Assembly (NCBI RefSeq): GCF_003590095.1
Contig: NC_039491.1
Coordinates: forward strand, 7,254,001-7,318,000
DNA length: 64,000 nucleotides
Direction: 5' to 3'
Source: Trichoplusia ni
Lineage: Eukaryota > Arthropoda > Insecta > Lepidoptera > Noctuidae
Positions 52,500 through 62,300 of this stretch are shown piece by piece; positions within the stretch are counted from its first letter, which is position 1; each line of letters starts with the position of its first letter. The notes below the pieces were generated by a model. It saw nothing but the letters and a program-made list of their open reading frames with translations. It was not told the DNA's origin and did no database searches. The translations under genes and the position numbers were made by a program.

Positions 52500-52745
52500 A
52501 AATAGAATGTTCCGCGTCCGCGGCCTTTACAACGAGCGTGTGATGCGAGAAGTGAGGAGTGGGGGGCCACAGACGGACCGATGACATCACACCGAGATGC
52601 AGTGCGGTGCGACCGCCAACTCTTGCGCAATCGTGCGCCCTTGATCTTGACTGCGTCGCGGCCGCACGCGTGTGCGCACAACACCTACGTTTAAATACTA
52701 GGTACACTCGCAACTATATTTATCTTCGCGCATGTAGGCGCGAAG
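52500..52745 (+). promoter_or_regulatory. GC-rich island; candidate proximal promoter
   Basis: A CpG-rich patch about 2 kb before the start-codon exon. It has GATGCAGTGCGG as a possible initiator, ACTAG|GTACAC (52701/52702) as a possible donor, and a perfect 8-bp hairpin CTTCGCGC-6 nt-GCGCGAAG (52724-52745). Short open frames on both strands look like composition effects. It could be an alternative first exon. Confidence 0.3.
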
Positions 52746-54798
52746 CGGTAATCACAGAATAAAAAATAATATACAAGTGGCGTTTTGTACTTAGCAAATC
52801 TAAGTGTTCCGGAGGCTGGACGTGCTGTAGGTAAATGTTGTAATTAACTACGGATGCGTCACAAAATTTGATTCTAAATCATCTGCGGCGGTGCATTAGG
52901 TTTAATTCTTGGCACAAACGCAGGATGTAATCTTTTACTTCCTGGTAATACTGCATTGCCTATAAACTTTCAGGACATTATATCATCACCTTCCATAAAA
53001 TTCAAAGAATCCATTATCTGAGTTTTTATATTTTCGCAAGGAGTTCTCACAGGCTGTTTATTTAATTGGTAAATAAGCTTAGCCTATAAGGACTTCGCAT
53101 ACATCGATTACATCAACTTTATTTATGTTATCGTCTGCCGAGTTTTTGCGCATAGCTACTACACCCGGGCATGTATGTATGGGAACCTATGTAGTGAACA
53201 AAATAATTTATTTAATTCTATGATGTTTCCGAGGTCGCAGACTAAAACCGTTTATCTTCCCATATAAATTAGTACTATGCCTAGACACAATACCTATTGT
53301 ATATATATAGCCGTTGGTGAATGATATAACATTTAGTTGTTGAGGTACACAGTATCGCCAGCGTTAATAACCGATAAATAAATATAGATTCGTGACTCGT
53401 GTAGAAAATAGGCCTCAAAATTGATAACGCCTAAGTCTGTCACACTCGCATAATACACGTGTAAGATAACTCCTCTCGTATCTAAACATTGGGAGTTATA
53501 TTAAGAGCATTTATCGTCAGGATAACTGAGGATTCTTTGCAAATTAAGCCCATTTATGTAACACCGGGTGATAGGTTGGTTTAGATGAGTGACGATACTT
53601 CTCGACAATGTAGTGTAAACCTATTCATAAACGATGTTTCTGTAACCAACTCAGGCACACTTACATCACTTCAATCGCTAATAAAGATAGTCTGAGGAAA
53701 CAGACGTCCAGTTTGAAAACGAATATACTGTTTATGATGATCACCAATTTATTTTTCGCAATTATATTTTAATTTGTTTTGTTTATAGACTTTTCTGTTA
53801 TCTGAAGTATACCTGACGTTTCACCTAACTGTGATAGCAAGTTAAATATAAATATTTATTTTTTAAGCGGATATGTGATAAGTTTAACTTGGACGGGATT
53901 TTATATTTGTTTTTTGAATTTATTACATGTAAGTGGGAGGAGTGCATTTTTTAAAAAAAAAAAACGTCACGACAATTAACCTATTTTGGTAATCTATCTA
54001 AACTTTTGACACTATATTGTAATAATAATAGTCACATCATGATTTTGGTATAAAATAGGTTTAAAATAATTTCCCTATCATAAAATTGCATGCGCAAATA
54101 TGGCAAAAGAGCATATCAACACACGCTGCTAATTGGATAAGAACGAACCAGAAAACCACGAAATTGTTAGGTCATTATAAATATTTTACCTACATTTCGG
54201 CTTAGCCACGTAGGCGTATAATTATTTTATTCTCGGCACTAGAAATGTCATGTCAATTAAAATTAGCATTATTTCGACATTCAACACTTCGGGTCAAAGA
54301 AGGATAACCTCGCTTATATGAATGCTTCACCTGTCAATCATTATTGCTTTCAAAATATATTATTTATAATATAATTTTTGTAAACATCGAAATGCAAATT
54401 TGCATGTAAGAAGTCTTTTTTTTATGATTTCTAACAAGCGGTGGTCGTATAGACGTAAATAAAATGCGTTTTGATAGTTATCTTAGGAAAGGAAAGTGTT
54501 GATATCCAACGCGCGTGCAGTTTTTCCAATATTATAAGTAGGTACCTGTTAAAGGAGGTTGGTTTTAACCGTACTGTTTCGTCTTTATTATAAGTCGTCA
54601 TAGAGAATTAAGAATGAAGTAAAATATTTTGTGTCGCCTCCTGTCTTGCTAAGGGTTTGCTAAGGCCTGTCTTTTAGTTGAAAACTTAGCAACATAAAAC
54701 CGAAAAACAACAAAAAAATATGATAAAACATTCGATGCAGCAATTATAAGAGGATAGAGCGAATTAATCGTTAAAGTTTAATTATTTGTGTTCAACAG

Positions 54799-54959
54799 CG
54801 GCGGGAGCTAGCTCAGACATGGGAAGTGAGCACTATTGCCTAAGGTGGAACAATCATCAGAGCAACCTGCTGGGAGTTTTCAGCCAGTTGCTACACGACG
54901 AGAGCCTGGTCGACGTCACGCTAGCCTGCTCCGAAGGTGCATCCATTAGGGCTCACAAG
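54799..54959 (+). CDS. mamo: mamo-like exon with start codon; first part of BTB
   Basis: Acceptor TTGTGTTCAACAG ends at 54798. Twenty 5' UTR bases precede the ATG at 54819. The ATG has purine at -3 and G at +4. The exon encodes the BTB start (CLRWNNHQ, LVDVTLAC, RAHK) and ends after a complete Lys codon at donor AAG|GTAAAC (54960), phase 0. Splitting BTB domains near AHK|V is common in insect BTB-ZF genes. Confidence 0.85.
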
Positions 54960-56354
54960 GTAAACGTGATCACCTAATTCTTCCCTATATTATTTTAAAC
55001 TATTATAATAGTTTAAAATTAAAATTAAACTTAATTAGATTATCTTTTAATTTTTCTTCAAATCAAATCAGCAACTTGTCTTTCGTCATTTTTTGTTTAA
55101 TTTTAAGATCGACAAATACGGGATTTAAGCAATTCATGTGTGTGCTAAGTTGTTTATTACAACTCCTGACACTTAATCTTTTTTTTAAATTTACGATTTT
55201 CAATTATTGTTTATGCTTTATGATTCAGGTACTTAATATTGCAAAATAAATGATTAAGGTAGATAGAGAATTTGACTATGAGTGCCAATAGAAAAAATGC
55301 CAATCTTTAAAATATTATTCATAAATCACAATATACACCTTCGAGAAATTATGAGTAATATACCAAACATACATTTTATAATCCTTCGACACTTATCCAA
55401 AGTGTCATTCGAAATGCGCAAGCGCAGTGGTGGGGATGGCGTAGCCACTGCTACGGCAGTGATCTGTACTACGCGTGGCGGACTTACGTTTGAAGCTAAG
55501 CGAAACCGTGATATTCGAAAGTTATTATCTCTGATTATCAAAGCATTAAACATTTAATTTATAGCACCGTATACTGCGTTTGTTCGCCGACTATTCCGCC
55601 ACGAATCGTGCATTGCACTTGGCATTGAACGATGCTGATTCCTTATAAGTTTAATGACTTTCGTTTTGTAGGTGAGATGTGACATATTTTATTCTGACAC
55701 GTGTAGGTATATCTTCTAGTTATGCCTCATTTTATTGCATTGCACGCATTCGGCACTTTTTAAACTACAGTACACTTTTAAAAATACGGTTCCTTATATA
55801 TAATTAAGGATTTTCAAACTATTGATTTCTACCTGTTTTTAATGTCTTAATGTCATTTAATTTTACGATAATTTCTATTAATTTATAATTTTATCAGCCG
55901 GCGTTTATTAACTTGTTAGTTTACCTCGATCACTTAAGCTCAGCTATTAAAATCCTGAAACAGTGTATCAGAATTCTTAAAACAAAAGCAATTACTGACG
56001 ATGAAATTATACATTCAATTCCTTTTGACTTAAGTATCTATAAATCGCCAGGAACAAGAAAATACGAGGAAATTCATCTTTGGCTCAACCGATTTCTGTG
56101 AATTGAGATAGAAATGCAGCTCATAAAAAAATAAGCGAGAACTTGATTACTGTCGACAAATTAAGAGCATCCTAGATGGGACATTAATTAATAGTACCTG
56201 TCACATATTTGCCATATTTCCTCAATACTCTAGTCAAATTGTTAAAAGAAGTTAAATCCGAGAAAGCAAAGGTAAGGCTTTTGCCCTACAGAAGGACAAT
56301 CACGACTAAGATAGAAACAATAATCCCTACTAATATTATAAATGCGAATGTAAC

Positions 56355-56385
<31 letters not shown>

Positions 56386-59300
56386 GTTACGCTTTCACGT
56401 CTTAACCACTGAACCGATTTTAATGAAATTTGGTACATAGATGGAGTTGACCTTGAGAAAGAACATAGGATAGTTTTTATCACGGACTTTTGAAGAGTTC
56501 TCTGGGAATCGCGATATAACCGACATCGACGCGGGCGAAGCCGCGGGCGAAAAGCTAGTAAAGAGATAATACCTGCTTGCGAAACTTTCACAACGAATAA
56601 AATCACAAGTAACAGACAATCTACTGTAACATTTCCAGGTAGTGCTGTCTGCGTGTTCATCGTACTTCCGATCGCTGTTCGTAGACCACCCATCGCGTCA
56701 CCCCATCGTGATTCTAAAGGACGTGGGCTTAGAAGAACTGCGAACCCTTGTCGACTTCATGTACAAGGGCGAAGTCAACGTCCAGTATTGTCAATTGCCT
56801 GCTCTCCTCAAAACTGCCGAGAGCCTTCAGGTATTTAAACTTTATGTCGTATCGATTTTATGAACTAGAAAAAAAAATACAGCTCGTGTATTGGGATTAC
56901 CTTTCATTTTGACTTTGGCTCTACTCGATTAGTTTAAAAATCACAAAAAATATAAGATCCTATCAAAACTGCAAAAGTTCTTATCTCAAAGCACAAATTA
57001 GTTTACTTGATGTTGATTTCGACTTCTTAATAAAACAATTTACAATAATTATTTATTTGCAATTTCAGGTAAAAGGACTAGCTGAAATGACTACCCTAAG
57101 TGCGGCTGGCATTGAAACAAGAAAAGTTGCAGAACCAATGGAAGAGTGCCAATCACAAGACACAAGAGAAAGTTCAGAATCACATGAAAAGGTGGACGGC
57201 AGGGATCACCGAGACAAAGAAGACAGGCGTGAGCTGAAGGAGGCACGGGAAGGCCGTGACCGTGAAAATAAAGATAGTCGTGACGTAAGAGAAAGTCACA
57301 CAAGGGATTCTCGAGAGTCGAGAGAGTCCAGGGAACACAGAGAACAAAGAGAACCACGCGACCTGAGAGAACCTCGTGATATAAGAGAAACAAGGGACCC
57401 TCGAGACTTGAGGGATCCTCGCGACGTGCGGGAGCACAGAGAGTCACGGGAAAATAGGGATATTCCACGAGATTTGAGAGAAGTTCGGGACCCAAGAGAG
57501 TTGCGCGAATCTCGAGAAACTCGGGATTCAAGAGAAATGCCTGAAGCCTCACCTCCACGAATATCCCCACTGCTGTCAGTTCGGCGATTTAGGCCTGAGA
57601 CTGCAGCAGAGACACTGGCGCCCACACATCCTCCTATCCCAAAGGACGAGCCACCTGACGAGCCAATGCGATCGTCTTCACCAGAAGAAGACACGGTCTC
57701 ACTTAGATCAAATGGCGCACAAAATGAACCAATTGGTACGTTTGCTTTTAAATTTATTTGCATTGACGATTTTAGGATGGTATTTTGGTCAATTTTACGA
57801 TCTGTCAATAAACTCTTCTTAGAACGGACACAGGATACATGACAGATTTGTGTCTTGTTGTTGTATAACCAATAATACATTTATTTTTACAAACATGTAT
57901 TAGCTACATTTTAATTCTAGGGCACCTACCTATTATGCTGTATTTTTCATTTCATAGCACTATAAAACAACGAATAAAAGATACTCAACTTGTAATCACA
58001 TACATTCGCACACTTACTGCTATTGACAAAATATGGTGAAAATCATTTCCACCGCACCGCATCCTACTGTCTTACTAAGGTCACTACCCTTATTTTCATG
58101 ACTGTGTCAATGTCAAGAAGTGTCAATGGTCCTTTCATAACTAGTGATGGGCAATACTTTTAGGACAAGACAGTTCATGGTTAGTTCTGTTTTATATTTT
58201 GATACAATAATACGTCATATTCGAAATATTAAATTCAAAATATGATAATCGATTTGTTTAAGTTAGTCACTTTAAGAAATATAGATAATACCAAAAATCA
58301 GACGATAAAGATTCAAATTGAAATTCTTCATTTGTAGAACACAGCTAGGTACGAAGGATATAAAAAGAATAATATAAATGTTTAGTCCATCAAGTAGATT
58401 TCCAAAAAATATTATACCTAAACGTATTTCTCATTGTTAGTAAAAAGTGTGTTTGTAAGTGACGACACACGAGATTTTAAATCACTACATTGCACTGAAA
58501 TGTAAACGGGTTGTTTGGCAAATACTTTATTATTGGAATAAAAACATAATTGCGTTTTAGAAGGTACTGGTACTTTTAGAAGGGAAAGCGAACATTCTAG
58601 TGAATAAATTTATTTTTTATTGAAATTTATTCTACTGAAAATGGTTTTTACAATATTTGTTTTATGATCATTCAAAAAAACAAGAATGAAAGAAAGAGCA
58701 TGTCGTATTACATTTTATTGGCAATACAAACCATTGCGTAGAAAATAGTCGACTTTTAGTTGTAATCGATTAAACTCGATTAGTATCTTTTGAACGCACC
58801 AGCTAGGTTTTTTGTTATGACTTTTGATAAAATTTTACTTTGACGTCTCCGCAATTTGTGAATCAATACTCGTTAAAAACTTTCTTGGATTTTAAGAATA
58901 TTAAAATAGTTCTTATATTCATGAAAATGGTGTATTTAAAATTAAAAATGGGTGTTCGTACTTCAATCGCAGACCATGTTACAATATTAAATCGGGGAAA
59001 ATATGAAATAGAAATTCTGTTCTTATTGGGATCCATAACTTGATATGTTTAAAAATATAAATATTAAAGGTATTTAATTTAATGGCTTACACTCATTTGT
59101 ATTACGTCCATGTAACTATTATTATAAACTGGATGCATACATGGAGATAAATTACTTAACAATATTTTTCATGTCTTTAGAATGGATTACTAATAGTTTT
59201 TTTGTTTTATTTCCAGGATTAAACATGACAATCAACAGCCACAGCAGTAGCAGTGTGCTGGGCGCCCACTATTCCCCGGTGGAGCCGCGGTTGAGTGTAC

Positions 59301-61861
59301 TGAACACTATACCGCACCCAGGACTGACCCATCCTTCCCACGCATCATTGCCTAGCCCTCGTAGTGAGCCTATTGCAGGTCCCTCGGGCCTGCCGCCTGT
59401 CCAACAAGTGCCACTTGTAAGTAACAATATTTTTTATACTGTAGGCAAGTTATAACAGTTTTGAAATGTTTTATATACAATCTGTTTCTAAAAAACTTCG
59501 TGTCTATTTTGAGCTTAACACATTAATGTAATCATGAACAATACATTGCAATTACTGCACACATTCCTTTTCAACAATTGATGTGCTTCAGTGTAGATTA
59601 GTGTTTGGAGAAATTTTAATGTTCTTTAATTATAGGCTCTGATGATATTAGTGTAGAACTTCTGCCTAAATAACCTATAGATTAACAACTTATAGAATTT
59701 AACAGTATACTTAATCAAAACTTTTGTACCTCCCATAATGATTAGCCTATAATAATTTAGCCTTCCAAATCTTTCAAAATTGACCTGGATATGCCAATTT
59801 TTTTATTAATGTTATTAGATTCTTCTATTTGTACTTTGAATATCTCTTTCTTAGCTCGTACCTAATGTGTTTTGGCTGTTTTGTCACTAATTTGCTGAAT
59901 GATAATTATGTAACTTGCTATTATGATGTTCCAGTCTCTGAAGAAAGAAATAGACTGGGATAGGCCAAATGATGACAAAGTGGGCGGTGAGACATCGGAA
60001 TACAGGATGCAACATGAATCTGTGAGTATCACATTTTATATTGATGTTTGTATGTATGTAGAACACAATTTGAAGTAATTTTAGTCTTAAATCTCTGCCT
60101 AATTGTTTATTTGCATATTTTGTGCAATTAATGTGTAATCATTGTATACATTCAATGTTTTACAAATAGATTGTTCATCTGCTTCTCTTTCTCTTAATTT
60201 CGTTAAAAATCTCTGTCAGTATTCAATAATATAATTGTATTAAACTTGATGAGTCTTCAAAATGTGTTGGTAATGATAAACATCACAATTTGACTTTTCC
60301 AAACTGTGAAATTTATCAATTTATAGAAAAGATGTACCTAGTAATATGCATGTGTGTATAGCTTGTAATAAATGTCTCTGTATATACGATAGATCAGTGT
60401 TGTTTTGCATGTTCCATTACTTTTTCCACAATCATAAAACATCAGTTATATTACTGTAATGTAACTAAGACTTTTGAAAATGGCCATTATCAGCCTTCAC
60501 TACGACAAAAAGAAAAACAGATTGCCACAACCGAATTTTATTTTTCTCCTATCACTTTTTCATGATGATTTGCTATATTAATATTGGTTCTTGTTCTGCG
60601 AATGGCCGCTTGATCTATTTACAAATATTTAAATGTGCTCTTAATATAGAGCACTGGCACAAAGTGTAGTGACTAACAGTCTTGTGAACTATTGTAATAA
60701 TTTTGTTGTTGGTGTTTTATGTGGAAATTAATTTGTTACACGCATGCTTGTTTGATATGCTGCGCTATTTTAAACATCGAGTATTATGCCTTGCTGTCAA
60801 GAAGTTGACCTTCATTTTGTTGGCCATCATTTTTATATCCATTCATTTTGTTTGATATATATTTCGGGCAGATTTTTATTTTAATCTTTGGCCATATACA
60901 TGCATACGTATTAGTACGAATCTGTGATTCAGTACGCGTGCGCGTTGCTATACAACAAGGCATTACGCGTTGCCGGCTCCCGGGTCACTCCTGCACATTT
61001 TTGGGCAAAAATGAGCGTCAACTTCTTAATTAGATAGTGGAAATTAAAAATATACCGAGACTGCATCTCAATTTAGAAAGTAGTGGTAGCGATATTGCAC
61101 ACAGTTTGGTCCGTGTCAAATGGAACAAGAAAAAAGAAGTTGATGTTCTTTTTTGTGGTTGCAGGAGTACGATGGGTCCGGTAGGGGGAGAATTGACGAA
61201 GGGGAGAGGGGTTATCCTTGCATACACTGCGGTGCGGCCTTCCCACATCAGAGCAAACTGACGCGGCACATACTGACCACGCACACGCTTGACACGCTGA
61301 AGTACCGGGACGCCATCTTGGGCAGGCCCATCGGTTTGCCCATGATAGGCCAGTTCAGTGATCCCACGTACATGACTATGCACCCGGAAGAATCTCCTAT
61401 CGAGCTGGACATAGGGGCGGTCGAGCCGGGGAACGTAGTGCTATGCAAGTTTTGTGGCAAGAGTTTTCCGGACGTGTCATCGTTAATAACACATTTACCT
61501 GTGCACACGGGCGACCGGCCGTTTAAGTGTGAATTCTGTGGCAAGGCGTTTAAGTTAAGGCATCATATGAAGGACCACTGTAGAGTTCACACAGGTAAGC
61601 AAGGTTTTATTTCGATCGTATTTACAAAATTCGTTCCATTCAATAAAGTTTTAAATTGTGTAAGAAAAACTAGCACGAAGCTAATGATGTAATTTGTTCG
61701 TATTTCCAGGAGAACGGCCCTTTCGTTGCGGACTCTGCGGCAAGACATTCTCGCGGTCGACGATCCTGAAGGCTCACGAGAAGACTCACTACCCGAAGTA
61801 CGCGCGCAAGTTCCTGTCGCCGAGCCCCGTGGACACCGAGGAGGAGAGCCCGCACCAGTGA
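54819..61861 (+). CDS. mamo: Mamo-like BTB/C2H2 zinc-finger transcription factor (7 coding exons, 622 aa)
   Basis: Seven exons (54819-54959, 56639-56830, 57069-57735, 59217-59416, 59935-60021, 61165-61594, 61710-61861) have GT/AG borders and join in frame to a TGA at 61859. Visible domains: BTB at about residues 5-115; Arg-Asp/Glu repeat block at about 157-268; Ser/Pro/His-rich linker to 400; C2H2 fingers at 448-469, 523-543, 551-571 and 579-599, the last three joined by TGDRPF/TGERPF-type linkers or preceded by one; acidic tail ending EEESPHQ. The start MGSEHYCLRWNNHQ and the VKGLAEMT stretch after the BTB are what I know of insect Mamo; Broad, Fruitless and Lola differ there. Family knowledge: BTB mediates dimerisation, fingers bind DNA in the nucleus; Mamo acts in the Drosophila germline and in silkworm larval pigmentation. 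LKKE at residues 402-405 fits a SUMO consensus. The ATG was chosen because the conserved N-terminus starts there; the frame is also open back to the acceptor. Symbol assigned from memory, without a database search. Confidence 0.82.
54992..55019. repeat. Perfect 28-bp AT-rich palindrome
   Basis: ATTTTAAACTATTA is followed directly by its reverse complement with no spacer. It begins 32 bases after the donor of the start-codon exon. Confidence 0.9.
56324..56558 (+). mobile_element. Non-autonomous Helitron in the first coding intron
   Basis: It starts TCCCTACTAATATTATAAA after an A, ends AAAAGCTAG before a T, and has a GCGGGCGAAGCCGCGGGC 3' hairpin region. A (TGTC)n/(TATC)n run lies near the 5' end. 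It has 235 bp, all Helitron terminal features and an exact A/T insertion site. It ends 80 bp before the BTB-core exon. Confidence 0.85.
56639..56830 (+). CDS. mamo: mamo-like exon; BTB core
   Basis: Acceptor ATTTCCAG ends at 56638 and donor TTCAG|GTATTT begins at 56831. It is 192 nt, 64 codons, phase 0 at both ends. It encodes VVLSACSSYF, a HPIVILKDV strand and FMYKGEVNV through KTAESLQ, all hallmarks of insect BTB domains. A Helitron ends 80 bp before this exon. Confidence 0.85.
57069..57735 (+). CDS. mamo: mamo-like exon; BTB end and RD/RE-rich linker
   Basis: Acceptor AATTTCAG ends at 57068. The donor ATTG|GTACGT leaves phase 1 (667 nt). The exon opens with VKGLAEMT, which closes the BTB domain. 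From about 57204 to 57540 Arg alternates with Asp or Glu, followed by Pro/Ser-rich sequence with PKDEPPDEP and SSPEEDTVSLR. Only the BTB-proximal part looks alignable to other BTB proteins; the rest reads as disordered linker. Confidence 0.82.
57204..57540 (+). repeat. Degenerate coding hexamer repeat (Arg-Asp/Arg-Glu)
   Basis: Imperfect six-base units of CGN/AGR followed by GAN encode units such as RESRE, REPRD and RDPRD, at about residues 157-268 of the mamo-like protein. Unit sequences vary in their third positions, so this is not a fresh microsatellite expansion. The minus strand is also free of stops over much of the block, a by-product of the repeat. Confidence 0.85.
59217..59416 (+). 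CDS. mamo: mamo-like exon; Ser/Pro/His-rich linker
   Basis: Acceptor TTTATTTCCAG ends at 59216 and donor CACTT|GTAAGT begins at 59417. The 200 nt plus one carried base give 67 codons, returning to phase 0. It starts GLNMTINSHSSSS and runs through a Pro/Ser-rich stretch to PPVQQVPL. No folded domain is evident. It is probably disordered and possibly alternatively spliced, although skipping it would shift the frame. Confidence 0.78.
59935..60021 (+). CDS. mamo: mamo-like small exon with SUMO-consensus motif
   Basis: The 87-nt exon (29 codons, phase 0 both ends) lies between acceptor GATGTTCCAG and donor TCT|GTGAGT. It encodes SLKKEIDWDRPNDDK and onward. Being symmetric, it could be skipped without a frameshift. 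LKKE matches the hydrophobic-K-x-E sumoylation pattern. This is the shortest exon, so its call depends most on the splice signals and on frame continuity. Confidence 0.75.
61165..61594 (+). CDS. mamo: mamo-like exon; zinc fingers 1-3
   Basis: Acceptor TTTTGTGGTTGCAG ends at 61164; donor CACACAG|GTAAGC leaves phase 1. Finger 1 has C-x2-C-x12-H-x4-H, fingers 2 and 3 have C-x2-C-x12-H-x3-H, all zinc ligands intact. A 53-residue spacer separates finger 1 from finger 2. The spacer contains GRPIGLPMIGQF and an acidic stretch. The phase-1 split inside the TG(D/E)RP linker is typical of tandem finger exons. Confidence 0.87.
61710..61861 (+). CDS. mamo: mamo-like last coding exon; zinc finger 4 and C-terminus
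   Basis: Acceptor TCGTATTTCCAG ends at 61709. The completed Gly codon gives the linker GERPF. Finger 4 (CGLC...H...H) is intact and followed by a basic stretch (YPKYARK) and an acidic tail with a TGA at 61859-61861. The exon is notably GC-richer than the introns beside it. The 115-bp intron before it stays open for some codons but adds no domain. Confidence 0.87.
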
Positions 61862-62300
61862 GGCGTCTCCCGCGATACATTACCCAGTAATACTAACTGT
61901 TATTGGAAATAGTCAATGGTGAGCGAGAAGTGATAGTTGAATGAACAAATGGAGGACAATATGTTGTAATTAGTTAAGAATGTGATTAAAACGCCGCAAC
62001 TGTGATCTGAATGATATGAATAATATTTGATATTTCACTAATAGATAATTGACACACTAAAGTTGATACTTCTTCAATTTATTTAAACATTTTTCAGTTG
62101 TTTCGTTTTGTTTGCTTCATTTTCTTAAAAGTTTTGAACGTTAGGTGCTTTCTTATTGCTTTAGTTTATAATAAAAGTAAACTCATTACTACGATGGGTC
62201 ATTAGAAGGCATAGCCAAAGTTAGCTAGAGAAGTATGAATTCTTTTAATAAACTTCCTTTTAAATCAAAATGATAAATGAATGCTTGTTAGATTGTTTGC
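61862..62300 (+). terminator. mamo: Probable 3' UTR and proximal poly(A) site of mamo-like gene
   Basis: AT-rich sequence directly follows the stop codon. AATAAA lies at 62247-62252 with a T/G-rich stretch about 35 bases later (62284-62305), the usual layout of a cleavage site. A second AATAAA at 63142-63147 could serve a longer 3' UTR. The choice between them cannot be made from sequence alone. Confidence 0.45.

Larger units (their letters stand above)
27132..54798 (+). other. Putative first intron of the mamo-like gene (about 27.7 kb)
   Basis: From the donor at the GC-rich island to the acceptor before the start-codon exon I see no convincing protein-coding exon. The stretch is AT-rich with listed repeats and GC-rich patches. 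Long first introns in developmental regulators usually house enhancers. The intron status is inferred. If transcription starts at the islands near 48.0 or 52.6 kb instead, most of this is upstream flank. Confidence 0.4.

Noticed and set aside
58140..58200. hAT-type MITE suggested by CTAGTGATGGGCAATA
   Set aside because: Only one terminus-like stretch is visible; no matching inverted end or 8-bp target duplication was found.
60848..61033. Alternative exon before the zinc-finger exon
   Set aside because: The 61-codon frame lacks finger motifs or convincing splice borders; the acceptor at 61164 already explains the gene.
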